Of a DNA stretch of 50,133 nt, positions 9,004-16,919 are shown in pieces. The stretch lies in assembly GCF_003999195.1 (NCBI RefSeq), contig NZ_RJVR01000324.1, forward strand, positions 1 through 50,133, given 5' to 3'. Each line of letters starts with the position of its first letter. Within the stretch, counting starts at the first letter, position 1. This DNA is from Streptomyces soli (GTDB lineage: Bacteria > Actinomycetota > Actinomycetes > Streptomycetales > Streptomycetaceae). The position numbers and the translations under genes were made by a program. Below the pieces are notes generated by a model. The model made no database searches. It was not told the DNA's origin and was given only the letters and a program-made list of their open reading frames with translations.

Positions 9004-9021
9004 TATACGAATGAACGCATA
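9004..9021. promoter_or_regulatory. Imperfect palindrome upstream of the iclR-type gene
   Basis: TATACG, six bases, then CGCATA (9004-9021) form a two-fold symmetric AT-rich site in an otherwise GC-rich gap, about 190 bases upstream of the regulator start. IclR proteins bind such short palindromes; the assignment is inference. Confidence 0.3.
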
Positions 9022-9041
9022 CTTCCGGCATGTGACGCCGG

Positions 9042-10850
9042 TCACCGCATCCTCGTCGCCCACTCCTGGACCTTTTTGATGCGCTCGCCCAGCTGCCCCG
9101 CCGTGGCCTCCGCGCTCGGCGGGCCGCCGCACACCCGGCGTAGCTCGTTGTGGATCACACCGTGCGGCTTGCCGCTCTGGTGGTTGTAGGCGGCGACCAG
9201 GGTGTTGAGCTGCTTGCGCAGTTCGAGGAGCTGCTTGTGGGTGACGATCGGGCGCCGCTCGGCGGGGAGTTCGATCAGGTCGGCCTCCGCGTCCGGCTTC
9301 TTGCGGCTGTGTGCGATCTGCCGGGCCTGCCGCTTCTGCAGCAGCATCTGCACCTGGTCCGGCTCCAACAGCCCGGGGATGCCGAGGTAGTCCTGCTCCT
9401 CCTCGCTGCCCGGGTGCGCCTGCATGCCGAACTCGGCGCCGTCGTACAGCACCCGGTCGAAAACCGCGTCGGACTCGAGCGCCTCGAAGGGCAACTGCTC
9501 CTGGTCGCCGGTGTCCTCGTCCTGCTCGCGCTCCGCCTCCGCGAGGAGCTTGTCCTCCTCGGCGTAGATGTCCTCGTCGCCGCCGTCCTTCTTCGGCTTG
9601 TCGAGCACGTGGTCACGCTCGACCTCCATCTCGTTGGCGAATTCCAGCAGCATCGGGATCGTCGGCACGAACACCGACGCCGTCTCGCCCCGGCGACGCG
9701 ACCGTACGAAACGGCCCACGGCCTGTGCGAAGAACAGGGGGGTGGAGATGGTCGTCGCGTACACCCCGACCGCGAGGCGGGGGACGTCGACGCCCTCCGA
9801 CACCATCCGGACCGCGACCATCCACCGGTCGTCGCTCGCCCCGAAGTCCTCGATCCGCTTCGACGAACCCGGGTCGTCCGACAGCACCACGGTCGCCTTG
9901 TGCCCGGTGATCTCCTTGATCAGCTTCGCGTACGCCCGCGCCGAGTCCTGGTCCGTCGCGATCACCAGCGCCCCCGCGTCCGGGATCCCCTTCCTGACCT
10001 CCGTCAGCCGCTGGTCGGCGGCCCGCAGCACGTTCGGGATCCAGTCGCCGGTGGGCGCGAGCGCGGTGCGCCAGGCCTGGCCGATCGCGTCCTTCGTCAT
10101 CGGCTCGCCGAGGCGGGCGGCGATCTCGTCGCCCGCCTTGGTGCGCCAGCGCATGTTGCCGCTGTAGGAGAGGAAGATGACCGGGCGCACGACGCCGTCC
10201 GCGAGCGCGTTGCCGTAGCCGTACGTGTAGTCGGCGGAGGACCGGCGGATGCCGTCGTTCCCCTCTTCGTACGTCACGAAGGGGATCGGGTTCGTGTCCG
10301 ACCGGAACGGCGTACCCGTGAGGGCCAGTCGGCGGGTCGCCGGCTCGAACGCCTCCAGGCACGCCTCGCCCCACGACTTGCTGTCGCCCGCGTGATGGAT
10401 CTCGTCCAGAATCACGAGCGTCTTCCGGCTCTCACACCGGTTCCGGTGCAGCATCGGCCGAACGCCCACACCCGCGTACGTCACCGCCACCCCGTGGTAC
10501 TCCCGGCTCACCGGCCCCGCGCTGTACTCCGGATCCAGCTTGATCCCTATCCGCGCCGCCGCCTCCGCCCACTGCTTCTTCAGGTGTTCGGTCGGCGCGA
10601 CCACCGTGATCTGCTGCACGAGGTGGTTGTGCAGCAGATACGACGCCAACGTCAGCGCGAACGTCGTCTTCCCGGCCCCCGGCGTCGCCACGGCCAGGAA
10701 GTCGCGCGGCTGCGTCGCGACATAGCGGTCGATCGCGCCCTGCTGCCACGCTCTCAGCTTCCCCGCCGTACCCCACGGGGCACGGCCAGGAAAGGCCGGG
10801 GACAAGCTGTGCGAATGGGCGCCGCTGGATGTGGCTGCGGTGGTAGTCAC
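9042..10850 (-). CDS. DEAD/DEAH box (SF2) helicase
   Basis: A 602-residue superfamily 2 helicase. Motif I is TPGAGKT (residues 56-62), motif II is DEIHH (near 150), and motif III-like TGTPF follows. The second RecA-like domain shows MVSEGVDVPRL and the QAVGRFVR arginine-finger region. An acidic linker rich in Glu/Asp (about 430-470) and a basic C-terminal region follow. The fold resembles XPB/RecQ-like type III restriction-type helicases, but no nuclease domain is seen, so a DNA-repair or RNA role is open. GTG start at 10850 with GGAG three bases upstream. Confidence 0.88.
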   Translation of the reverse strand: MTTTAATSSGAHSHSLSPAFPGRAPWGTAGKLRAWQQGAIDRYVATQPRDFLAVATPGAGKTTFALTLASYLLHNHLVQQITVVAPTEHLKKQWAEAAARIGIKLDPEYSAGPVSREYHGVAVTYAGVGVRPMLHRNRCESRKTLVILDEIHHAGDSKSWGEACLEAFEPATRRLALTGTPFRSDTNPIPFVTYEEGNDGIRRSSADYTYGYGNALADGVVRPVIFLSYSGNMRWRTKAGDEIAARLGEPMTKDAIGQAWRTALAPTGDWIPNVLRAADQRLTEVRKGIPDAGALVIATDQDSARAYAKLIKEITGHKATVVLSDDPGSSKRIEDFGASDDRWMVAVRMVSEGVDVPRLAVGVYATTISTPLFFAQAVGRFVRSRRRGETASVFVPTIPMLLEFANEMEVERDHVLDKPKKDGGDEDIYAEEDKLLAEAEREQDEDTGDQEQLPFEALESDAVFDRVLYDGAEFGMQAHPGSEEEQDYLGIPGLLEPDQVQMLLQKRQARQIAHSRKKPDAEADLIELPAERRPIVTHKQLLELRKQLNTLVAAYNHQSGKPHGVIHNELRRVCGGPPSAEATAGQLGERIKKVQEWATRMR

Positions 10851-11314
10851 GGTCTCCGGTATGTCGGTCGGGGCCCGCGTTCAGGGCTTCCGCGCGGGGC
10901 TTACGTTCGGGGCTTACGTACGAAAACCCGGCCAGCCTACCGGCGCCCCGGCCGCCACTCCGGCAGAACGCCGCCGCGTCCGTCGCATGTGCGACACGGG
11001 TCACAATCGCCGGGCGGTGCCCGGCACGGTTGCTCTCCCCCACCCCGCCCCGTCCCGAAACCGGGGGCAAGCCCCCTGGACCCCCGGGTGGAGTGTTCGG
11101 CTGCAGGTCCGTGGTCGGTTGTGCCCACCCTCCCCCCAGACTCCGTCTGGGAGGTGCCCCCATCTCGCTTCGCTCGCCACTGCGGAACGGGTGGCCACAA
11201 CCAGGTAGACGCCGACGGCGGGCAACCACCCACAGGTGGACCCGCATCTGCCCACTCAGCCGCACGGGTGGTCGGGTGGGAAGGGCCTGCCGCAGGCGCA
11301 ACGGCGCCGCAGCG
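10851..11314. repeat. Intergenic region with dispersed GC-rich palindromes
   Basis: A 464-base gap between the helicase promoter side and the end of the MFS gene; no gene is supported. CCCAGAC-TCC-GTCTGGG at about 11136-11152 is a perfect 7-bp hairpin. The stretch 11143-11178 is almost identical, on the other strand, to 36366-36401 (core GGCGAGCGAAGCGAG then TGGGGGCACC). Near the helicase start, AAGCCC-type units repeat at 13-base spacing (10878-10915). Confidence 0.6.
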
Positions 11315-12733
11315 TCAGGCCGCGGGGCGGAGGCGGGCAGCGACCCAGGTGCCCGTGAGAGCGATCGTGGCGAGGGGGAGGAAGACCGCGGCGAACGCCG
11401 CAGCGTGCGCGGCGCCGCCGAGCGCGGCGAAGGCCGTGCCCGTGGCGCTGACGAGGATGACGTTGGAGAGGGCGTCGCTGACTTGGAGCGCGGCGGAGTT
11501 GGCACCGGCCTCGGCGGGGGGCGACAGACGGAGGAGGAGGACGCTGAGGGAGGCGATGACGAGGCCGAGGCCGAGGCCGCCGACGACCCAGGCGAGGGCG
11601 GCGGTCCAGACGGGGGCGCCGGGGAGGAGGGTGAGCCCGGCGCCGGCGATGGCGAGGGCGGAGAGGATCATGCCGGCCCGGACGAGGCGGTCGCGGTGCG
11701 GCTCAAGACGGGGGCGGCTCTGCAGATACGAGCCGAGGCCCCACGTGACGCCGCCCCCGGCCAGCGAAAGCCCGGCGAGGGTCGGGGAGAGGCCGCGCTG
11801 GGTGACCAGCATCAGCGGGATGAAACTCTCGGCCCCGATGAACGTACCGGCCGCGACCCCGCGCAGCAGCACCACCGCCGGCAGCCCCCGCCCCGCCCGG
11901 AACGTACCGCGCGGCAGCAGCCGCAAGGCCGACGGCACAAGCAGCGCGGCCCCGGCGGCGGCCGGGACCAGCGACACCCAGCGCAGATCCTGGCCCGCGT
12001 ACTGAAGCAGCGCCGCGCCCAGCGCGATGCCGCCCGCCAGCCGCAACCGGCGCCGGTCCATCGGAGCCCCGGCCCCCGCCACGCCCCCGTCCGTGCCCGC
12101 CGCGTCAAGGCGCCGCAGCGCCGGCAGCGCGGTGAGCAGCGGTACGACGACGAGCGCCGGGATCGCCAGGAACACCCAGCGCCAGCCGAGCTGTTCGGTG
12201 ACCGTCCCCGACACCAGCGGGCCCACGATCGACGGGACGACCCACGCCCCGGAGAAGGCCGCCATGATCGTCGGCCGCAGCCGCTCGGGGTAGGCGCGGC
12301 CCACGACCACGTACAGGGCGACGATGAGGAGGCCGCCGCCGATCCCTTGCACGGCCCGGCCCAGCACGAAGGGCCACATGGACTGCGCGGTGCCGGAGAT
12401 GACCAGGCCCGCCGCGAAGCCGCCGATGCCGGCCGCCAGCGGGGGCAGCGGGCCGTTGCGGTCGCACCACTGGCCGCTGACGACCATGGCGAACAGCGAG
12501 GTCGTGAAGAACGCCGAGAACGCGAAGGCGTACAGCGCCAGCCCGTCCAGCTCCCGGGCCGCGATCGGCATGGCCGTCCCGATCGCGGTCGCCTCGAAGG
12601 CGATCAGCAGGACGACGGTCACGATGCCGAGGGTGAGGGCCCGATAGGGGCGCCCCCACACGGTCGCGTCGTCCGGCGCAGGTATGGGCGTGCGGGTCTG
12701 CTCGGTGTTCGACTGCGGCTCTGCGGTTGTCAC
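11315..12733 (-). CDS. MFS transporter (drug exporter type, DHA2-like)
   Basis: A 472-residue major facilitator with about 14 predicted hydrophobic segments and a hydrophilic N-terminal tail of about 35 residues. The A-motif-like loop reads GQWCDRNGPLP, and a GRAVQGIGGG motif follows in the first half, as in multidrug DHA2 proteins. The GTG at 12733 was preferred because TACTCT sits at -12 to -7, a leaderless promoter arrangement; an in-frame GTG at 12766 is the alternative. The gene diverges from the alpha/beta hydrolase, which hints at shared control but not at substrate. Confidence 0.82.
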   Translation of the reverse strand: MTTAEPQSNTEQTRTPIPAPDDATVWGRPYRALTLGIVTVVLLIAFEATAIGTAMPIAARELDGLALYAFAFSAFFTTSLFAMVVSGQWCDRNGPLPPLAAGIGGFAAGLVISGTAQSMWPFVLGRAVQGIGGGLLIVALYVVVGRAYPERLRPTIMAAFSGAWVVPSIVGPLVSGTVTEQLGWRWVFLAIPALVVVPLLTALPALRRLDAAGTDGGVAGAGAPMDRRRLRLAGGIALGAALLQYAGQDLRWVSLVPAAAGAALLVPSALRLLPRGTFRAGRGLPAVVLLRGVAAGTFIGAESFIPLMLVTQRGLSPTLAGLSLAGGGVTWGLGSYLQSRPRLEPHRDRLVRAGMILSALAIAGAGLTLLPGAPVWTAALAWVVGGLGLGLVIASLSVLLLRLSPPAEAGANSAALQVSDALSNVILVSATGTAFAALGGAAHAAAFAAVFLPLATIALTGTWVAARLRPAA

Positions 12734-12834
12734 CCCGACAGAGTAAGGGGCGTATCCCCGTTTCACCCCTGCCGTTCGGCTGATGCCCTGTCGGTCCTTG
12801 GACTTAGGGTCGCCCGGCAGGGAAGACCTACCGC

Positions 12835-13695
12835 ATGCCGACCTTCACCTCGTACGACGGAGCCGAGATCGCGTACCGCACCACCGGCGAGGGCCCCGCC
12901 CTCGTCTGCCTGGCCGGAGGCCCGGCCAGGGACGCCGCCTACCTGGGGAACCTGGGCAGCCTGGACGCGACCCGCACCCTGGTGATCCCCGACAGCAGGG
13001 GCACCGGCGACACGCCCCCGGCGGAGGACCCCGGGTCGTACGCCTTCACGCGGCTCGCGGAGGACGTGGAGGCCCTGCGCCAGCACCTCGGCCGGGAACG
13101 CATCGCCCTGCTGGCGCACGACGCGGCGGCCGCGACCGCCCAGGCGTACGCGGCGGCGCACGGCGACCGGCTCACCCACCTCGTCCTGGTCACGCCCGGC
13201 TCGCGGCTGCAGGGCGAACTGCCGGAGGACGCCCGGGAGATCTTCCAGGAGCGGGCCGCTGAGCCGTGGTGGCCGGAGGCGATGGTGGCCCTGCACGACC
13301 TGGAGGAGGCCACCGACTTCGACGAGGTCAAGGCGCTGCTGCTGAAGATCGCGCCCATGGCGTACGGCCGCTGGGACGAGCCCCAGCAGGCGCACGCCGC
13401 CGCCGAGGCGGACCAGCTGAACCCGGTGCCGCGAGCGGGCTTCTGGCAAGGGATGGATGAGCAGACCCGACTGGGCCTCCTGCGGCGGCTGCGGGCGGTG
13501 ACCTGCCCGGTGCTGGTAATCACGGGCGACCGGGACGCGGTGAGCGGGATGCACGCGGGAAAGGTGGTGGCCGAGTCCTTTCCCCACGGGCGCTGGCAGC
13601 CGCTGCACGGGGTGGGGCACTACCCGTGGGTCGACGAGCCGGAGCTGTTCCGTCCGGTAGCCGAGGAATTTTTGGATGAGTCGTCTGCCGATTAG
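12835..13695 (+). CDS. Alpha/beta hydrolase with atypical nucleophile elbow
   Basis: A 286-residue alpha/beta hydrolase of the proline iminopeptidase/epoxide hydrolase type. The oxyanion region is AGGPARD rather than the usual HGGPG. The nucleophile elbow reads AHDAA with Asp at residue 96, where most members have G-x-S-x-G. The acid is probably in TGDRDAV (near 229) and the histidine in GVGHYPWVDEP (near 265). Asp nucleophiles occur in haloalkane dehalogenases and epoxide hydrolases. A TTGGAC / TAGGGT promoter-like pair precedes the ATG at 12835. Divergent from the MFS exporter. Confidence 0.83.
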   Translation: MPTFTSYDGAEIAYRTTGEGPALVCLAGGPARDAAYLGNLGSLDATRTLVIPDSRGTGDTPPAEDPGSYAFTRLAEDVEALRQHLGRERIALLAHDAAAATAQAYAAAHGDRLTHLVLVTPGSRLQGELPEDAREIFQERAAEPWWPEAMVALHDLEEATDFDEVKALLLKIAPMAYGRWDEPQQAHAAAEADQLNPVPRAGFWQGMDEQTRLGLLRRLRAVTCPVLVITGDRDAVSGMHAGKVVAESFPHGRWQPLHGVGHYPWVDEPELFRPVAEEFLDESSAD

Positions 13696-13712
13696 TGGGC
13701 ATAAAGTCTGAT

Positions 13713-13931
13713 ATGGGGCATGCGAAGAGCTTTGAACTGACGTTCCCGGCGTCGGGTGACACGGTCGTCGTCATCGAGACCGAGCGCAAGGGTGCCGGTG
13801 GCTACCCCGTCTACGCCGACGACACCGGCATCGTCCAGGCCGAAATAAGCGACCGCGGCGAAGTCCGCATGCTCGCCAGCGGCGGCCACCAGAGCCACGA
13901 CTTCCCCTCCCGCGCCGTCGCGCGCTCCTGA
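13713..13931 (+). CDS. Small conserved protein (DUF6296-like)
   Basis: A 72-residue protein rich in beta-forming residues (VVVIET, GYPVYADDTGIVQAEIS), without signal peptide or membrane segment. The pattern recalls short Streptomyces proteins catalogued as DUF6296, function unknown; the family name is from memory. The ATG at 13713 follows the hydrolase stop by 17 bases, with GGGC-type upstream bases only; a GTG at 13695 is an alternative start. It lies just before tRNA-Cys. Confidence 0.6.
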   Translation: MGHAKSFELTFPASGDTVVVIETERKGAGGYPVYADDTGIVQAEISDRGEVRMLASGGHQSHDFPSRAVARS

Positions 13932-14053
13932 GCCGCTCCCGAAGCGCTTCCGGCCACCATCCGGGCCGTTCGTGAACTTCACGTTGCAGCCCAGCCCCGG
14001 TCATTGACCGCCCCCGGGCCACCCCGCCTATGGTCTTCGTACGTGGTCACCAT

Positions 14054-14128
14054 GGCGGTGTGCCCGAGTGGTTGAGGGACTCGCCTGCAAAGCGAGTTAC
14101 GCCGGTTCGATTCCGGTCACCGCCTCCA
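14054..14128 (+). tRNA. tRNA-Cys (anticodon GCA)
   Basis: 75 bases that fold as a cloverleaf. The 7-bp acceptor stem is GGCGGTG with CACCGCC, discriminator T, and an encoded CCA. The anticodon stem CTCGC/GCGAG closes a loop CTGCAAA that gives anticodon GCA. The T-arm is GCCGG-TTCGATT-CCGGT. Discriminator U73 agrees with a cysteine tRNA. The 3' half is the attL core of the element that follows. Confidence 0.93.
14084..14128 (+). repeat. attL core (3' part of tRNA-Cys)
   Basis: This 45-base segment runs from the anticodon loop to CCA and recurs as 20415-20459 in the same orientation with two mismatches (A/C near the anticodon loop and C/A before the T-loop). Confidence 0.8.
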
Positions 14129-14149
14129 TGCCCCTCACCAGGGGATACG

Positions 14150-14184
14150 AGTAGGGCGGTCTTCCCCAGGAAGGCCGCCCTACT
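14150..14184. terminator. Strong hairpin just inside the element
   Basis: A 16-bp stem with one G-U type mismatch (AGTAGGGCGG then CCGCCCTACT as outer arms) and a CCA loop, 22 bases after tRNA-Cys. It may terminate tRNA transcription in the occupied site. No T-run follows. Confidence 0.6.
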
Positions 14185-14193
14185 GCCGTTCGT

Positions 14194-14261
14194 CTCAGTT
14201 TCCGTCTCAGTTGTCCGGTACGAGCGCGCCGGCCGCGCCGTCACCGTCGTCCGGCCGGTCG
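14194..14261 (+). repeat. Arm-site-like repeat, left copy
   Basis: Starts within a tandem pair of CGTCTCAGTT (14191-14200 and 14203-14212) and continues for 68 bases that match 19120-19187 at about 62 positions. Short direct repeats beside an att core are typical integrase arm-binding sites; this role is inferred. Confidence 0.6.
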
Positions 14262-14437
14262 AGGCGAGGAGCCAGCCCGATCCGCAACCAGCGTACGGAC
14301 CCCGGTCTCTCACCCCAAGGGCCAGACCTCAAACTCTCTCCACACCGCCCGCGTGTACCTGGGCAGGCTAGCCACAGCCGACATCAACGATCACGCGCGA
14401 CTGATCCCGCACGACCAAAGCCATTAGGGTGCACGCC

Positions 14438-14701
14438 ATGACGTTGCCCCGTGAGCAAGTGAATAGCCGGGAAGACCTGGCTGCGTATGTTCGAGCGCTG
14501 CAGGGTGAGTTCTACAGCCGGGGTTCGAAGTGGGAGAACCGTACGCTCGAAGACTTCCTCAGAGCCTTGGCTGCCTGCATCAAGGATCACAACGGCGGAC
14601 CGCAGGCTCGCAAGGGAGCTACGCCGGAACCTGCCGATTGGGGCGGCGTCGCCTCTGGTGGCACGTGCGCGCAGGTCCTCATGCGGTGGCCTTGGCGATG
14701 A
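14438..14701 (+). CDS. Small hypothetical cargo protein, C-terminus possibly frameshifted
   Basis: An 87-residue protein with a helical, charged N-terminal part (SREDLAAYVRALQ, then WENRTLEDFLRALAACI). The pattern recalls short Streptomyces immunity-like hypothetical proteins, but I cannot assign a family with confidence. The ATG at 14438 has AGGG nine bases upstream. The last 20 residues look unlike the rest. A one-base shift near 14645 gives an alternative tail, so the end may be frameshifted. It overlaps the convergent GYD-domain gene by 23 bases. Confidence 0.5.
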   Translation: MTLPREQVNSREDLAAYVRALQGEFYSRGSKWENRTLEDFLRALAACIKDHNGGPQARKGATPEPADWGGVASGGTCAQVLMRWPWR

Positions 14702-14975
14702 TGCCTTCAACCTCTTCTCGACCGAAGGCCCGCAGGGTCGTGGTGCGGACGTTGCCCATCCCACTGAGCTGCAGGAGCGCTGCGGCGGCGGTTTCGTCGT
14801 CGGGCGCCTCGACAATGCCCACGATGTCATACGGACCGACAGTCCAATAAATGTTCACGAGCTTCGCCCCGAGCTTCTGTAGCGCTGCGGCGAGAGCGTC
14901 AGCCCGCTCCGCGGTGTCCTTGTAGGCGCGAATCCCCTGGTCGGTCCAGCTCAGCAGCGTGACGTAGGTCGGCAC
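14679..14975 (-). CDS. GYD domain-containing protein
   Basis: A 98-residue GYD-domain protein (PF08734 type), a small ferredoxin-like fold of unknown function. The N-terminus MPTYVTLLSWTDQGI and the mid-region VGPYDIVGIVEAPDDE are characteristic; here the motif is GPYD in place of GxYD. The first half ends with a helix that runs ALAAALQKLGAKLVNIYW. An AGGTGAG sequence precedes the ATG. It is cargo of the integrated element and has no operon partner. Confidence 0.85.
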   Translation of the reverse strand: MPTYVTLLSWTDQGIRAYKDTAERADALAAALQKLGAKLVNIYWTVGPYDIVGIVEAPDDETAAAALLQLSGMGNVRTTTLRAFGREEVEGIIAKATA

Positions 14976-15455
14976 GGCCTCTCACCTCCATGAAGAGCGG
15001 CGTCCCCAACCCAGCTTAATTTCAGATATGGCAGACCGCATTCGGCGCCAGAATACGCGGCGTGGTCGGCCAATCCGCTACGGCGAGTACGCCGACTCAT
15101 AGACCCTGGGCTGTGATGCGACGGGATCTCACTCGCCCCATATGGCGAAGCCACCCCTCCCGCGGCGGCTGACATCACCACCTGACATCAACGCTGCCAG
15201 ACGACCGCGGATCCGGGCAGATGTCGAAGGATCCGATGCCGCCTACGACTGCACGCTCCGGCAGGCGGAGCAGAGCCGCGCTCGAACTCCCAATGCGGTG
15301 CTCACGCATGTGCGCCCTCCCGGGCCGTTCTGGGGCCGTGAAAGGGCGCTCAATGGCGACCAACGTCGACAGCAGGTCAGGGCGTTGATCGATTAGGCGG
15401 CCGCAGGTCACGGCCGCCGGTGAGCAGTTGTCGGCGTACTGATCGCGCCCGTCGC
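14976..15455. other. Noncoding or degraded stretch within the element
   Basis: About 480 bases with lower GC and only short unsupported open frames on both strands. No domain, tRNA or repeat was recognised. It lies upstream of the GYD gene and downstream of the DUF4239 gene, so it may hold the GYD promoter and gene debris. Confidence 0.45.
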
Positions 15456-16256
15456 CTACGGCCCGCCGTCGAAGAAGCCGGACTTCAGGTCCCCGATGAC
15501 GGCGTCGAGTGGATGCCCACTGACGATGAACGGTCCGCTCCAGGGCGCGCTGAGTGCGAAGAGCAACGCCAGGCTCAGCCCGACCACACTCGCAACACCT
15601 ACGATCAGCAGTGACGTTCGCAGGCTGCTGCGGAAGACCAGTGCGCCGGAGTTCACGATCAAGGCCAGTCCGCTGACCACAAGCGTGACGACGTAGAGCG
15701 CGGGAACGTCGCGCGAGGCGGCCGCAACGCGGGCGCGACGACTACTGGTGACACCGTCCATGGAAACCACCAGCTCCGTGCCTGTCGGGGTTCCCACCTC
15801 GGGCCGGGCCGCCTCGGCGCGCACACTCCGCTCCAGCCGTGCGATCGCGCGAGCGGTGGCCGGGTCGTCACCGGACGCCGCTGCTGCAGCCTCCCACTCC
15901 CTGGCACGCGTGGTCTGCAAGTAGTCCAGCAGTGCCGCATGAATCGGCTCCGACTGGACTCGCGGACTTGTCGCCGCCCATGCCAGGCGGGAGGCCGCGG
16001 CCGCCTCGTCGCTCACCAACCCCTCGGCTGCGCGCAGGTAGCCGGCCTCGCTGGCCAGTGTGAGTGCCGCAAAGATCGCGAAGGCAGCGCCGAGTGTCGG
16101 CATCAGGGGCGTGGCGATCTGTGGCACCCGATCCCGTTCCTCGCCCGGTACGAGCGCCCGGACGCCGACCCGCGCCACGGCCGCGACCAGTAAGGCAAGT
16201 AAGAGCCCGCCCACAACCAGCACCACCGCCGGCAGCGAGGTCAACCAGTTCACCAC
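15456..16256 (-). CDS. DUF4239 (bestrophin-like) membrane protein
   Basis: A 266-residue membrane protein. A first hydrophobic helix (residues 8-28), a second near 50-65, a long polar helical domain (about 75-180) and two to three C-terminal helices (about 185-250) match the DUF4239 layout. These proteins are often annotated bestrophin-like; transport function is not established. The polar domain has FAIFAALTLASEAGYL and many Ala/Glu/Arg residues. GTG or ATG start at 16256. It stands alone within the element. Confidence 0.75.
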   Translation of the reverse strand: MVNWLTSLPAVVLVVGGLLLALLVAAVARVGVRALVPGEERDRVPQIATPLMPTLGAAFAIFAALTLASEAGYLRAAEGLVSDEAAAASRLAWAATSPRVQSEPIHAALLDYLQTTRAREWEAAAAASGDDPATARAIARLERSVRAEAARPEVGTPTGTELVVSMDGVTSSRRARVAAASRDVPALYVVTLVVSGLALIVNSGALVFRSSLRTSLLIVGVASVVGLSLALLFALSAPWSGPFIVSGHPLDAVIGDLKSGFFDGGP

Positions 16257-16919
16257 ATCACCTACAGCGCGTTACCGCGAGCGCCACACGGCGGCGGCAC
16301 ATCGGCCCCCGCGACCTGGAGCTCCTCGTCGATCACTTTTAATGAACGCTCCATGATCACAGGTCGAAGACCTTTGACGCTCGCGACGCCCGGCACGGCA
16401 TCTCGTTTCGTTGGCCAAACAGCCGTCGGGAAGCCGACGGGCTTCTCGTGGTCACTGAACCGGCACGTCAACGAATGTCCCACCTGTCCGACTGTCCCAC
16501 CACCCTGCCTGACCTGCGTAAAGGGGTGGGACAGCAGGAATTGGGGCTGTCCCACCTGTCCGACTCGGTACAGATGGGCTGCAACACCCCGGGGTGTTGC
16601 AGCCCATCGGCGAAGCCGATCCGGTCTGCTGTGGACGCCTATCGTCGTTAGCCCGCGAGCGGGTTGGGCATCTCCGGCGTAGCCGGACCATGGTCGCAGC
16701 CGCCGCAGGCGGCTTCCTTCTGGCTCCTGATCACGCATACACGGGCGCCGACATGCCGCGGTTCAGGACCCCGGCGAGTGAGTGGCGAGTGAGTGTGACC
16801 CTTACTCGATCTTGAATCGATGTTTACGCAGGTCAGCAGCTCAATGGCCGCTGTCGTGAGCATGCTCTCCGGAGCCGTGTGCGCGAGTTCGAACCCGCAT
16901 AAGACATGGATCTGAACCT
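16257..16919. repeat. Noncoding block of iteron-like repeats and GNA-loop hairpins
   Basis: No gene is supported. An 18-base direct repeat starting TGTCCCACCTGTCC occurs at 16476-16493 and 16548-16565. TGTCCCACC at 16493-16501 is inverted at 16525-16533. A perfect 36-bp palindrome spans 16573-16608. Short perfect hairpins lie at 16430-16445, 16606-16620 (loop GAA), 16652-16663 (loop GA), 16673-16687 (loop GTA) and 16698-16714 (loop GCA). The layout recalls a plasmid origin or transfer origin; function is inferred. Confidence 0.65.

Noticed and set aside
15142..15411. Short frames in the 14976-15455 gap as genes
   Set aside because: Neither strand shows a domain or ribosome binding site.
16826..16905. 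tRNA-like stretch with AGTTCGAACCCGC near the amidohydrolase end
   Set aside because: A T-arm-like hairpin is present but no acceptor stem, and the anticodon arm does not fold, so it is at most a relic.
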